A stretch of 64,000 nucleotides of DNA from JAVWHP01 sp036639955 (GCA_036639955.1 JAVWHP010000006.1:1-64000), one strand, 5' to 3'. Positions 14,665-23,919 are shown, numbered from the stretch's first letter. A program made the numbers and translations. The notes: generated by a model not told the origin, from the sequence alone.

Positions 14665-15100
14665 ATAATTTTTCTTTAAAATAGGTTAAAGCAGTATCTA
14701 ATGTATTAATTAGCTGTGAGTTATCTTCTATATCCATATCAGCTGTTAGATGAGCAATCATCTCATCATGAAACTGTTTATGAGTTTGAAGTACTTCATA
14801 AGCTAAATCAGTTAACTTTAAATGAACTACTCTTCCATCATAGCGGTCTTTCTCTCTTACAACATAACCTTTTTTTGCAAGTCGATCTATTCCAACTGAT
14901 AATGTTCCTCTTGTAACCATTAATGATTCGGCTACTTCAGACATGATTTTTGTTCTACAGTTATAAATACTTTCTAAAACATGTACCTCAGTCATACTCA
15001 ACTTAATCCCTTGTTCTTTAAGATTCTTCTCTTCAATCACAAGTATATAATTAAACAAATTAACTAGTAACTCATTTAGAGTTTTTTTTGCTTCGGCCAT
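14663..15100 (-). CDS. MarR-family regulator, FabT-like
   Basis: A 145-residue winged-helix repressor. The N-terminus (FNYILVIEEKNLKEQGIKLSMTEVHVLESI) and the wing (MVTRGTLSVGIDRL...DGRVVHLKLTDLA) resemble FabT, the MarR protein that controls fatty-acid synthesis in streptococci. No fab genes are nearby, so that assignment is tentative. It follows rplT by 12 bp on the same strand and has only a weak ribosome-binding site (AGGT 10-12 bases upstream), so it may be read through from the infC operon. Confidence 0.82.
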   Translation of the reverse strand: MAEAKKTLNELLVNLFNYILVIEEKNLKEQGIKLSMTEVHVLESIYNCRTKIMSEVAESLMVTRGTLSVGIDRLAKKGYVVREKDRYDGRVVHLKLTDLAYEVLQTHKQFHDEMIAHLTADMDIEDNSQLINTLDTALTYFKEKL

Positions 15101-15112
15101 ATATTATTGTAC

Positions 15113-15472
15113 CTATTTAGCTAAAGCTTTTTGAGCTTTTTCGCAAATTGCAGTGAATCCTTTAGGATCATGAATTGCAATTTCAGATAACATTTTACGG
15201 TTAATAGTAATGTTAGCTAATTTTAATCCATGAGTTAATGTAGAATATGTCATATCATTAAGTCTTGCTCCTGCATTAATACGAGCAATCCATAATTTAC
15301 GCATTTCTCTTTTAAGTTGTTTACGGTCACGGAACGCATAACGTAATGATCTCATTACCTGTTCGTTGGCTGTTTTATATAGAATATGTTTAGCTCCGTA
15401 GTAACCTTTAGCTAATTTTAATACACGTTTTCTTCTTGCACGTGTTGCGACACTATTTTTTGATCTTGGCAT
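15113..15472 (-). CDS. rplT: 50S ribosomal protein L20
   Basis: 119 residues, normal length. It binds 23S rRNA early in 50S assembly and, in Firmicutes, represses its own operon through the infC leader. Recognised by the very basic start (PRSKNSVATRARRKRVLKLAKGYYG) and the LWIARINAGARLNDMTYS core. It is third in the infC-rpmI-rplT operon, 15 bp after rpmI. Confidence 0.98.
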   Translation of the reverse strand: MPRSKNSVATRARRKRVLKLAKGYYGAKHILYKTANEQVMRSLRYAFRDRKQLKREMRKLWIARINAGARLNDMTYSTLTHGLKLANITINRKMLSEIAIHDPKGFTAICEKAQKALAK

Positions 15473-15487
15473 AATTTGACCCTCCTC

Positions 15488-15682
15488 TTATTTATGAAGC
15501 ATTAATTTAACGCGTTTGTAATCACTCTTAGAAACTAATGATGATTTTCTTAAGTGACGTTTTTGTTTAGTTGATTTGTTTGGTGCTAAATGAGATGTGA
15601 ATGCACGTCCTCTTTTTAGTTTACCTGATCCTGTAATTTTTACTCTCTTCGCTAACCCTTTATGAGTTTTCATTTTTGGCAT
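15488..15682 (-). CDS. rpmI: 50S ribosomal protein L35
   Basis: 64 residues, with the typical start PKMKTHKGLAKRVKITGSGKLK and the C-terminal basic RHLRKSSLVSKSDYKRVKLML. A small basic protein of the large subunit, second in the infC-rpmI-rplT operon, with a strong ribosome-binding site 17 bp after infC. Confidence 0.97.
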   Translation of the reverse strand: MPKMKTHKGLAKRVKITGSGKLKRGRAFTSHLAPNKSTKQKRHLRKSSLVSKSDYKRVKLMLHK

Positions 15683-15699
15683 AATCTTTACCTCCTAGT

Positions 15700-16239
15700 T
15701 TATTTTGTTTTTTTTGGTGCCAATACTGCTGACATTGTATTGCCTTCTAGTAATGGTCTTTTTTCTACTGCTGCAACATCTGATATTTCTTCGATAAAGT
15801 TATCCATAATCTTACGTCCTACTTCTAGACGTGTTATTAAACGACCTCTAAAACGCATATCAACCTTAACTTTCATACCATCATCAATCCAAGCGCGTGC
15901 ATGACGCATTTTTGTATCGAAATCATGTTTGTCAATTACAGGTGATAAACGCAAAGGTTTAATCTCAGTAATATGTTGTTTTTTCTTAGCTTCTTTAGCT
16001 TTTTTCTGTTGCTCAAAACGGTAACGACCATAATTTAATACTTTACATACCGGGGGAACAGCTGTAGGAGCTACGCACAATAAATCTAATTCTTGTGCAA
16101 AAGCTATTTCTAACGCTTCTCTTCGCATTTTAAGACCTAACTGTTCACCATTTGAATCGATAACGAGTACTTCTTTAAAACGAATTTTTTCGTTTACTAA
16201 ATCATCGTTAACATTGTTTGGAATTACTTTTCTATTAAT
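15700..16239 (-). CDS. infC: Translation initiation factor IF-3, AUU start
   Basis: IF-3 keeps ribosomal subunits apart and checks the start codon. The best start is ATT at 16239-16237: GGAGGTG lies exactly 6 bases upstream, and the product (INRKVIPNNVNDDLVNEKIR...) then has 179 residues, the normal IF-3 size and N-terminus. The ATG at 16254 would place the Shine-Dalgarno inside its own coding region. AUU starts on infC are known and let IF-3 repress itself. Conserved pieces are APTAVPPVCKVLNYGRYRFEQ and IKPLRLSPVIDKHDF. First gene of the operon. Confidence 0.95.
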   Translation of the reverse strand: MNRKVIPNNVNDDLVNEKIRFKEVLVIDSNGEQLGLKMRREALEIAFAQELDLLCVAPTAVPPVCKVLNYGRYRFEQQKKAKEAKKKQHITEIKPLRLSPVIDKHDFDTKMRHARAWIDDGMKVKVDMRFRGRLITRLEVGRKIMDNFIEEISDVAAVEKRPLLEGNTMSAVLAPKKTK

Positions 16240-16390
16240 AACAGACACCTCCATTTTAGTATCATAAGAAAAGCGAGTGTCATAGGACACCCGCTAAGTT
16301 ACAGAACCTAAGTTCTATGTAGCTATTACCTATATCTTAAGACATCAGGTGAGAAGCGGGTGCTTCTACTTTCTACGTTGCTTTTCTTTC
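16240..16390 (-). promoter_or_regulatory. L20-type leader with transcription attenuator (infC operon)
   Basis: About 150 bases of untranslated RNA precede infC. An intrinsic terminator forms from AGCGGGTGTC (16295-16286) and GACACTCGCT (16281-16272), followed by TTTCTT. An upstream segment CACCCGCT (16362-16355), in the loop and 3' strand of a small hairpin with 6-bp arms, is exactly complementary to AGCGGGTG in the terminator's 5' arm and can act as the antiterminator or pseudoknot strand. In Firmicutes, L20 binding to this leader promotes premature termination, so excess L20 shuts the operon down. Confidence 0.82.
16272..16295 (-). terminator. Attenuator hairpin in the infC leader
   Basis: A 10-bp stem with one G-U pair, loop CTAT, then TTTCTTAT, 33 bases before the AUU start. 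It is conditional, not a gene-end terminator. Confidence 0.8.
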
Positions 16391-16396
16391 CTTAAG

Positions 16397-16425
16397 ATAA
16401 TACCATAGTTATTTAGCTATGTCAA
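16397..16425 (-). promoter_or_regulatory. infC operon promoter
   Basis: On the minus strand TTGACA (16425-16420), 17 bp, TATTAT (16402-16397). The -35 is consensus. It lies just at the stop of the ssb gene. Confidence 0.88.
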
Positions 16426-16427
16426 TC

Positions 16428-16745
16428 TTATCTTTCATTTAAAAAGCTTAATTTCTCAGCGATAATATCATAGTTATGATAAGTAACGCCATCTTTTTCA
16501 TATTCTCTGCTTTGAATTCTCCCTTTAATGCTAACTATACTCCCCACTTTACATGCTTCACATGCTAATTCTGCAACTCCTCTCCAAAGTGAAACAACAA
16601 TTGTATCACTTTCATATGCTCCTTCTGCATTCTTAAAACTACGATCAATGCTTAAAGCAATATTTGAGTATTTAGTTGCTCCACTTGTTTCTTTTAATTC
16701 TGGTATTTCTACTACTTTTCCTACTAAAGCAATTACATTTAACAT
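16428..16745 (-). CDS. Short single-stranded DNA-binding protein
   Basis: A 105-residue OB-fold protein from ATG 16745 (AGGG before it). It has the SSB pattern: LNVIALVGKVVEIPELKE, YSNIALSIDRSFK, DTIVVSLWRGVAELACEACKVGSIVSIKGRIQSREYEKDG. It ends right after the OB fold (KLSFLNER), with no Gly/Gln-rich linker and no acidic C-terminal tip, the part that recruits partner proteins in housekeeping SSB. It is therefore closer to SsbB or PriB-like paralogues, and a full-length SSB is expected elsewhere in the genome. Confidence 0.88.
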   Translation of the reverse strand: MLNVIALVGKVVEIPELKETSGATKYSNIALSIDRSFKNAEGAYESDTIVVSLWRGVAELACEACKVGSIVSIKGRIQSREYEKDGVTYHNYDIIAEKLSFLNER

Positions 16746-16858
16746 ATATACCCTTTCTCTATCCCCTGTAGATAGTGACCACCGGTCTTGATTATTATCT
16801 TGCATTTATATTTGCATTTCAAATCGGCTATTCTACATTTTAATTTACTCTAAACTAA

Positions 16859-16890
16859 TAATAAAAGGATATTCGAAAGAATATCCTTTT
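16859..16890 (-). terminator. acpS terminator
   Basis: A 12-bp stem (16890-16879 with 16874-16863) with a 4-base loop, T-rich on the minus-strand side, 18 bases after the acpS stop. Confidence 0.88.
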
Positions 16891-16907
16891 ATTATTACAA
16901 CATAGCA

Positions 16908-17237
16908 CTATTTTTCATAAGTTGCAAAACTTATAGCATTATCATTCGAATGTGCTATCGAGACTTTAATATGTTCATCATTAGCCACAGGTCTTCCCGC
17001 TTCATCCATCAAAATTTCAATTTCTAAAAAGCATCCTTTTTGTTGTTTACCATATGCTTTAAATATGGCTTCTTTAGCACAAAATCTTCCTGCTAAGAAT
17101 TCTAATTTTCTTTTATCATTATTAATTTGGTTATAAATCATTAATTCATTTTCACTTAATACTCTTTCTATAAATTTATCATCCGTTATATCAAAAGATG
17201 ATAAATTTTGTATATCGACTCCTACTCCACTAATCAT
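16908..17237 (-). CDS. acpS: Holo-[acyl-carrier-protein] synthase
   Basis: Transfers 4'-phosphopantetheine from CoA to acyl carrier protein. 109 residues with the GVGVDIQ start, the FLAGRFCAKEAIFKAYG Mg2+/catalytic segment and SIAHSNDNA near the end, matching trimeric AcpS. The ATG overlaps the stop of the M16 peptidase gene by 8 bp and there is no good ribosome-binding site, so it depends on coupled translation. Confidence 0.95.
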   Translation of the reverse strand: MISGVGVDIQNLSSFDITDDKFIERVLSENELMIYNQINNDKRKLEFLAGRFCAKEAIFKAYGKQQKGCFLEIEILMDEAGRPVANDEHIKVSIAHSNDNAISFATYEK

Positions 17238-18507
17238 TATTTGGCTCGATTAATACAGTTGCGTATTCTTCAACGTCTAACAATTTATAAGCTTTATTAA
17301 GTCTATCTTTATCTATTCTAAATATTAAATCTATCGAATCAAAGTAATCTAATTTTTCAAAATACTTCCTAATATAAGAAGTTGCTATAGAATCAAAGTT
17401 ATTTAACATCTTTACTGCTGATCCATGATATCTTTTCTTTAATTGAATTAATGTTTCATCACTTATTAAATTATCTTTCATCTTCAATAACTTCTCTTTT
17501 ATTGTATTAGTAAATTCTTCTACTTTATTAGTTTCACTATAAAACATAATTATTGCATAATCCCTAGTAAAGTCTGTATCAAAGTTAAAATAATCATTTA
17601 TTAGTCCTTCATCAAACCATTTTTGATAATCATTATCTAATGATGAAAAATTAGCTTCTAACATAATTCTAAAGCACATCTCTGCATTTAAGCATTCTTT
17701 AGGATCTAATATTCCTTTCATTTTAAAACAAATATTAACCTTAGGTATACTGATATCCATCTTTTTTTCAAAATGTTTACGTGCTACATGCACGCTTTCA
17801 TCATAAGTACTTCTTTCAACTAAATTAACTTTTGGAAAACTTTTAGTTGCTTGATTCTTTTCAATCATTTGTATTACTTCATTAGGATCATTTGAACATA
17901 CTCCAACTAATATCATTTTACTTGGATGATAATTTAGTTTATAACATAATTCTAGATCCTCTAAAGTAATAGCATTAACGCTTTCAGCATCTCCACCGAT
18001 ATCAAACCTCATTGGGAATTGATCAAAGATACTTAAGAATGTTTCTTGATATAGATTAACATCACTATTTTGTTGATACATACTTAATTCTTGGCATATA
18101 ATTCCTTTTTCTTTTTCTACACTTTCTTTAGTTATTTTTAATTCTTGTACAAAATCTAATAGTTTATTTAATGGTTTTTCAAAATCACTTGAAGTTGTAA
18201 AATAATAGCATGTTTCATTATAAGATGTAAATGCATTTACTACACAACTCATTTTAGCAAAGGAGTCCATTATGTCTTCATTCTCATCCTCAAACATTTT
18301 ATGTTCTAGAAAATGTGCAACACCTGCTGGAAAACTGTACTCTTGGTTTTGATCATGTTGTTTTAGATCTAGTGCCCCTAGTGGTGTTCCCATCATAAAA
18401 ATTGATTTGTGATAATCTTTTTTTTGCCATATAACAACATGTAATCCATTATCTAATGTTTTTTCAACATATCTCTCTTGATATTTCTTATTATAATGTT
18501 CCATCAT
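17230..18507 (-). CDS. M16 zinc peptidase, active subunit (YmfH-like)
   Basis: A 425-residue protein with the inverted zinc motif HFLEH (AHFLEHKMFEDE) near residue 70 and a downstream Glu-rich segment, so it looks catalytically competent. Length, context after ftsK/spoIIIE and pairing with an inactive partner match B. subtilis YmfF/YmfH, whose relatives (AlbE/AlbF, PqqF, mitochondrial processing peptidase) work as heterodimers, some in peptide maturation. GGAG precedes tandem ATGs; 18504 has the better spacing. It overlaps the upstream partner by 17 bp. Confidence 0.88.
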   Translation of the reverse strand: MMEHYNKKYQERYVEKTLDNGLHVVIWQKKDYHKSIFMMGTPLGALDLKQHDQNQEYSFPAGVAHFLEHKMFEDENEDIMDSFAKMSCVVNAFTSYNETCYYFTTSSDFEKPLNKLLDFVQELKITKESVEKEKGIICQELSMYQQNSDVNLYQETFLSIFDQFPMRFDIGGDAESVNAITLEDLELCYKLNYHPSKMILVGVCSNDPNEVIQMIEKNQATKSFPKVNLVERSTYDESVHVARKHFEKKMDISIPKVNICFKMKGILDPKECLNAEMCFRIMLEANFSSLDNDYQKWFDEGLINDYFNFDTDFTRDYAIIMFYSETNKVEEFTNTIKEKLLKMKDNLISDETLIQLKKRYHGSAVKMLNNFDSIATSYIRKYFEKLDYFDSIDLIFRIDKDRLNKAYKLLDVEEYATVLIEPNND

Positions 18508-19741
18508 TTACTCCTTTCAATACATAAGTATTTAGTAGTTTTAATCCTTCAAATGCTTTAATAATGTCTTCTCTACTTATATTTTTAATACTTTCTATTT
18601 CTTCATTAATACTTAATTTACGTTCACATATCTCATCATGTAAAGCTCTTCCTAACAAACTATTTTGATTGTCTTGGATATTCATTAATATATTGATTTG
18701 AAGTTTCTTAGCTGTCTCTAATAGTTCATCACTAAAGTCTCCAACTTTCATTCTTTCCATTTGTTGTTTTACTAATTCTATTGTCTTATCAATATTCTTA
18801 CTTTCTACTCCTGTTGTTACTAAAAGTACTCCATCATAAGATATTAAATTCGAATATATTGAATAACATAATGAATGTTTTTCTCTTACTTCACTAAATA
18901 ATAAGCTGCTAGGATTAGATCCAAATAAACCATCGCCAAGGCGAAGTGCAAAGTAACCTTCATCTTTTCTGTTTATGTTGGTTTGCCAACATACAACAAT
19001 ATTCGATTGGGATAGTTCTTTTTCTATAACTAGGGGTTTAGTACTTAGTTCATTATTTATTTTATAATAAGATTTAAGTTTAGTATTACGTTGTTTAAAG
19101 TTTAATATATCTTTTAGTAATTTAAGTTGTTCATCATTAAAATTACCACAACATAATATTTTAACATTATTATTTTCAATCATTAATTTATATTCATCTT
19201 TTATATCTTCTAAACTTATATTATCTATTTCTTTTAATTCTCCAAGTGAATTTATACTTAGTGGATATCCTTCTCCAGCTATTGTTAGTGCTTCGTTAAT
19301 CGCAAATTGGTTAGGGTCATCATTACTTCTTTCTATCTTAGCTTTTAATACTGTTTTAGCTTCTTTAAGTGTCACTTCATCAAATAGTGGTTCAAATATA
19401 ATAGTTTTTAAGAATTCCATCCATTCTATAAAACTTTGTTTAGGATTATCACAATAGTTTACATCAATCATTTTAGATCTTAGTTCTATCATTTGAGAAT
19501 AGCCTAATCCAATAGATTGTGAAGATAATCCTAAACCATATAAATTATCTAATGCATAATTCATATCTTTCTTTGTTGGATATTTAGCACAACGATCGCA
19601 TAGAATTATCCCTATTAGCGATCTTCTACTTGTTTTGATTTTAGCTACTTCATCTAAGAAGCAAATCTTTATAAATAATTCTTTATATTTAGTCGTTTCT
19701 ACTACTTGTAGTGAAACACCTTCATTTAATTGTTCTATCAT
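18491..19741 (-). CDS. M16 peptidase-like protein, non-catalytic partner (YmfF-like)
   Basis: A 416-residue M16-fold protein. The region that should hold HxxEH reads LIGIILCDRCAKYPTKKDM, so the zinc site is missing and the protein is probably a structural partner of the next gene's peptidase. The C-terminal half keeps the M16 core (GLFGSNPSSLLFSEVREKHSLCYSIYS). GGAGGT lies 5 bases before the ATG. Loss of the motif is normal for YmfF, so this is not a pseudogene. Confidence 0.85.
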   Translation of the reverse strand: MIEQLNEGVSLQVVETTKYKELFIKICFLDEVAKIKTSRRSLIGIILCDRCAKYPTKKDMNYALDNLYGLGLSSQSIGLGYSQMIELRSKMIDVNYCDNPKQSFIEWMEFLKTIIFEPLFDEVTLKEAKTVLKAKIERSNDDPNQFAINEALTIAGEGYPLSINSLGELKEIDNISLEDIKDEYKLMIENNNVKILCCGNFNDEQLKLLKDILNFKQRNTKLKSYYKINNELSTKPLVIEKELSQSNIVVCWQTNINRKDEGYFALRLGDGLFGSNPSSLLFSEVREKHSLCYSIYSNLISYDGVLLVTTGVESKNIDKTIELVKQQMERMKVGDFSDELLETAKKLQINILMNIQDNQNSLLGRALHDEICERKLSINEEIESIKNISREDIIKAFEGLKLLNTYVLKGVNDGTL

Positions 19742-19810
19742 GTGTTACCTCCATTTTACTTTATAGTATGTGTATCTTTTTCCATTTTAGCATAAAAGTC
19801 ATAATTTACA

Positions 19811-22159
19811 TTATGACTCATCATCCTTCTTTATTAATATTGCTCGTGGTTTAGATCCTCTTGCAGGCCCTACTATTCCACGTTCTTCCATTACATCAAT
19901 AATTCTTGCCGCGCGTGCATATCCGATAGAGAATTTTCTTTGAATATAAGATGTACTAGCTTTATTAGTAGCTATAATGAATTCTTTTACTTCATCATAT
20001 AGTGGATCAGCAAATGTTTCTGTAGATTTAGGTCCTCCATCTAATAATTCTAATCTTATAAAAGCATCATCATATTTAGGTTTACCTTGTTTACGTGCAC
20101 ATGCACATATATCATTTACTTCTTCATCACTTACAAAGGCTCCTTGTGCCCTTATAGCTGTTTGTTCACCTACTGGTATATATAACATATCTCCAAAGCC
20201 TAATAACTTCTCAGCACCACCTTGATCAAGTATAGTTCTACTATCAATTGCACTAGATACTGCAAAGGCTATTCTGCTAGGTATATTAGCTTTAATTACT
20301 CCCGTAATAACATCTACTGAAGGTCTTTGCGTAGCTACTATTAAATGAATTCCAGCAGCTCTTGCAAGTTGTGTAATTCTCTGTATATTACCTTCTACCT
20401 CTTTAGCAGCTACTAGCATTAAATCAGCTAACTCATCTACTACTATAACTATCCAAGGTAGTTTCTTCATTCCTAACTCTCTATGCTTTTCTAAGTATGT
20501 ATTATACCCTGCTATATTCCTTACTTGTGCCTGAGAAAATAATTCATATCTATTATCCATCATTTCTACTACTACTTTAAGTGCCCTAGCAGCCTCTGTA
20601 GCATCACTAATAACAGGTCCTATAAGATGTGGTATATTATGATAAGGTGTAAACTCAACCTTCTTTGGATCTATCAATAGAAGTTTAACTTCATCTGGTT
20701 TACTTCTCATCAATATTGAAGTAAGTATAGAATTTATACATACTGATTTACCAGACCCTGTAGCTCCAGCTACTAATAGATGTGGCATCTTATTTAGTTC
20801 TCCATAAACACAGTTACCCATAAGATCTCTTCCTAACGCAAATAATAATTTCTTTTTATTATCTACCTCAGGAACATTTTTCATTAATTCTTTCATATGT
20901 ACCATTGTCTTTTCAACATTTGGTATTTCTATTCCTACTGCTGATTTTCCTGGTATTGGTGCTTCTATTCTTATATCTTTAGCAGCTAATGCCATCTTTA
21001 TATCATATTGTAAATTACTTATCTTATTTACTCTTACTCCTAAATCTGGCTTTATTTCAAACTTAGTTACACTTGATCCTACATGTGTATCTACTAATGT
21101 TGCCTTCACTCCAAATTCATCTAATATCGCTATTAGTTTCTTCCCTGCATCTGCAGCTGCTGCATTATTAACATTAGATTTATTACTTTTTCTATCACTT
21201 GTTTTTAATAAATTTATACTTGGTAACTTATAATTACTATAGTCTTCTTCATATTCACTTGTAAAATCATCAATAGTTGTTTGTTCACCATTGATTGGTT
21301 TACTATCATCTATTTCTTTTGTATTAACTAATTCTCCATCAGCTTCTATAAAATTAATACTCCCTTTCTTTTTTGGCATAGTTATTACTTCCTTTACTAC
21401 GTCATTACTAAAGGGTACTTCTAGTTTTCGATCATTATTAGTTTCATCTTCTATTATAACTCCTAGTTCATCGTAGTCGATATCTCTTGGTTGATCGTAT
21501 TCTTCTTCATAAGTTTCTACTTCTTTTAGTCCTTCTTCTTTTGCTAATTTCTTTGCTGCTCTTTTTTCTTTATTTAAAGTATTTCTTTCTTGTATTGCTT
21601 CATGCATTCTATTTCCTTTAGTTTTTATCCATTCTACAATACTTTTATTTACTAGTACTATTACACCAAATACTACTAGTCCTACTATTATTACTAGTGT
21701 CCCATTATATGCAAATAGAAATGATGATACACTATATAATAGCGCACCAACAATTCCACCATGAGCACTTAAGGTCCCATTGAATATGCTTGTAGCATTT
21801 TTAGTAAATTCATTTAATACTCTAAATCCGCTTATTGTATGATCCTTAGGTAATGAACTAGCTAATATCCATGCAAATAGTAGAACACTACAGCCTAATA
21901 TATACTTATATGGTATATCTCTTAGACTTTTTTTAGTAAATAGCAGTATTCCAAATCCTATTGCTAGTGCATATATAACTCCGTAAACTTCACCAAATAT
22001 AAACTTTATTATATTACTTAAAAAGGATCCGACAAAGCCAACCTGTAGTATACCTATAATTGATAGCGATATAATAACGATTGCATAAACGTAAATTAAG
22101 ATTTCAGCGTCAATACTTTGATCATTCTTTGAATTCTTCTTTTGTTTACTTTTAGCCAT
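19811..22159 (-). CDS. DNA translocase SpoIIIE/FtsK
   Basis: A septal ATP-driven DNA pump that clears chromosome DNA from the closing septum, and in spore formers fills the forespore. The 782-residue protein has four membrane spans (about 21-45, 58-75, 86-102, 138-172), a charged linker, the alpha domain, Walker A GATGSGKS at 465-472, Walker B IVIVVDELADLM and a C-terminal gamma winged helix (YIQRKFSIGYARAARIIDVMEERGI) that reads polarity sequences. It follows the RNase J gene by 18 bp and precedes ymfF/ymfH, as in Bacillus. Whether this cell sporulates cannot be told from this gene. Confidence 0.95.
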   Translation of the reverse strand: MAKSKQKKNSKNDQSIDAEILIYVYAIVIISLSIIGILQVGFVGSFLSNIIKFIFGEVYGVIYALAIGFGILLFTKKSLRDIPYKYILGCSVLLFAWILASSLPKDHTISGFRVLNEFTKNATSIFNGTLSAHGGIVGALLYSVSSFLFAYNGTLVIIVGLVVFGVIVLVNKSIVEWIKTKGNRMHEAIQERNTLNKEKRAAKKLAKEEGLKEVETYEEEYDQPRDIDYDELGVIIEDETNNDRKLEVPFSNDVVKEVITMPKKKGSINFIEADGELVNTKEIDDSKPINGEQTTIDDFTSEYEEDYSNYKLPSINLLKTSDRKSNKSNVNNAAAADAGKKLIAILDEFGVKATLVDTHVGSSVTKFEIKPDLGVRVNKISNLQYDIKMALAAKDIRIEAPIPGKSAVGIEIPNVEKTMVHMKELMKNVPEVDNKKKLLFALGRDLMGNCVYGELNKMPHLLVAGATGSGKSVCINSILTSILMRSKPDEVKLLLIDPKKVEFTPYHNIPHLIGPVISDATEAARALKVVVEMMDNRYELFSQAQVRNIAGYNTYLEKHRELGMKKLPWIVIVVDELADLMLVAAKEVEGNIQRITQLARAAGIHLIVATQRPSVDVITGVIKANIPSRIAFAVSSAIDSRTILDQGGAEKLLGFGDMLYIPVGEQTAIRAQGAFVSDEEVNDICACARKQGKPKYDDAFIRLELLDGGPKSTETFADPLYDEVKEFIIATNKASTSYIQRKFSIGYARAARIIDVMEERGIVGPARGSKPRAILIKKDDES

Positions 22160-22176
22160 GACTTTCCCCTTTCTTT

Positions 22177-23835
22177 TTATTCACCTAATTGTATTTCAAT
22201 AATTACCGGTAGTACCATTGGTCTTTTACCTGTTTCTTTTAATAAGTATTTAACTATTTTATCTTTAGCTTCCATTCTTACATTTAGATTGTCATAGTGT
22301 TTCTTTTCTACAGCATCTTTAATACATTTTTCAATAATATTTCCTACTTCTTTTACAATGTAGTCTGCATCTTTTAAATAGATTAGTCCTCTTGTTTGTA
22401 CATCAGGTCCTCCAACTACATCTTTAGTTTTAAAGTTAACTGATACTCCAACAATCATTACTCCATCTGTAGATAGTACTTCACGGTCTTTTAATACAAC
22501 ACCAGTAACATCCCAGTTTTCTTTTCCATCGATTAATGTGTCATTTAAATCATAATCTGTTTTAACTGATTTTAATATTTTATCTTCAAATGTAGCTACT
22601 TGTCCATTGTCTAGTATTAATATTCTGTCTGGTGTGAATCCCATATTAGTTGCTAATTCAGCATTCTTTATAAGATGTCTATATTCTCCTTTTAAAGGTA
22701 CATAAAATTTAGGTTTAAATAAATAGATCATCATTTTAAGATCTTCACTAGATGGGTGCATTGATAATACAGTTTTAGATTTTAATGAGAAGATCGTTCC
22801 ACCTTCTTTATAAATTTCATTTTCCATATTAGTTGCTTCTAATTCTGTTCCACTTACTACTGGTGATGCAACAATAATAGTATCAGTTGGTTTAAAGTTT
22901 ACTAGTGGGTCTTCATGCATTGCTATATTTTGCATTGTTCTAAATAGATTCTTTCCACTTCCTGTTACTAGTACTACAACATCTCTTTGTTCATTATCAA
23001 AATTTCTTTCTAGTATTTCCATCTCTTTAGGTACACTATAATAGTGCATTGTTTCTAAGTGATTTAACAATACTTTAATCCCTTTATCATGAAAGTATAT
23101 TTTCTTCTTGTATTTTTTCGCTAGATCAATAATTTCTATTATTCTAAATAAACTTTGTGCATATGCTGATATAATAATTCTTTCACTATTATTTTCAAAG
23201 TATGGTTCTATTTTATTAGCTATACGGTGTTGTGGTGCTGTATGGCCTGCACGATCAGCAAATACTGATTCATTCATTAAGCATAGTACACCTTTTTTAC
23301 CTATTTCACTTAATTCATTAATATCACATACATATTCATCGTCTCTTATATCATAGTCGATAATGAATTCTCCAGTATATACTACATATCCTTGGTCTGT
23401 TCCAATTGCTACACCAAAAGTATCTGGGAATGCATGAGTCATTGCAAATGTTCTTACTGTTATTCCTTCTATATTTTGTGTTTTCTTAACCTTATGTATT
23501 TTAACATCTCTTATTCCTTCTTTTTTCATTAAATCATATATAAGGTTAGCTGTTAATGCTCCGGTATATACTGGAGCTTTTACTACTTTTAATAGGTATG
23601 GCAATGCTCCTATAACATCATCATGTCCATGAGTTATAAAGATTCCTTTTACTCTATCTTTATTTTCAATTAAATATGTAAAATCCGGAATAATAAATTC
23701 TACTCCTAATTGATCTGATTCAGGGTATTTCAACCCTGCTTCAATTACAAATATATTTTGGTTTACTTCTACCACAAACATATTCTTTCCATTTTCATCT
23801 AATCCACCTAATGCAAAAACGCGTACTGAATCCAT
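22177..23835 (-). CDS. rnjB: RNase J-family protein, RNase J2-like
   Basis: A 552-residue metallo-beta-lactamase/beta-CASP ribonuclease-type protein, full length. The metal motif is altered: residues 69-74 read HGHDDV where active RNase J1 has HGHEDH. The aspartate of TGDF is Glu (YTGEF), and the late GH motif is replaced (MHPSSEDL). B. subtilis RNase J2 also has a decayed motif and sits just upstream of spoIIIE, so this is probably the J2 subunit that works with an active J1 encoded elsewhere. A strong AGGAGG precedes the ATG. Confidence 0.87.
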   Translation of the reverse strand: MDSVRVFALGGLDENGKNMFVVEVNQNIFVIEAGLKYPESDQLGVEFIIPDFTYLIENKDRVKGIFITHGHDDVIGALPYLLKVVKAPVYTGALTANLIYDLMKKEGIRDVKIHKVKKTQNIEGITVRTFAMTHAFPDTFGVAIGTDQGYVVYTGEFIIDYDIRDDEYVCDINELSEIGKKGVLCLMNESVFADRAGHTAPQHRIANKIEPYFENNSERIIISAYAQSLFRIIEIIDLAKKYKKKIYFHDKGIKVLLNHLETMHYYSVPKEMEILERNFDNEQRDVVVLVTGSGKNLFRTMQNIAMHEDPLVNFKPTDTIIVASPVVSGTELEATNMENEIYKEGGTIFSLKSKTVLSMHPSSEDLKMMIYLFKPKFYVPLKGEYRHLIKNAELATNMGFTPDRILILDNGQVATFEDKILKSVKTDYDLNDTLIDGKENWDVTGVVLKDREVLSTDGVMIVGVSVNFKTKDVVGGPDVQTRGLIYLKDADYIVKEVGNIIEKCIKDAVEKKHYDNLNVRMEAKDKIVKYLLKETGKRPMVLPVIIEIQLGE

Positions 23836-23919
23836 AAAATCCTCCTATATCAATTATCTTTAAATAATGATTTCTTTGTTTAATGATACAACAATTACTT
23901 ATATTATACCACAGTTATA

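Noticed and set aside
16240..16390. T-box or riboswitch upstream of infC
   Set aside because: No T-box consensus (TGGNACCGCG-like) or known aptamer was recognised; the terminator with its upstream complementary strand fits an L20 leader better.
18491..19741. M16 protein lacking HxxEH as a decayed pseudogene
   Set aside because: The frame is full length with a good ribosome-binding site, and its YmfF relatives normally lack the motif and partner an active peptidase, which is the next gene.
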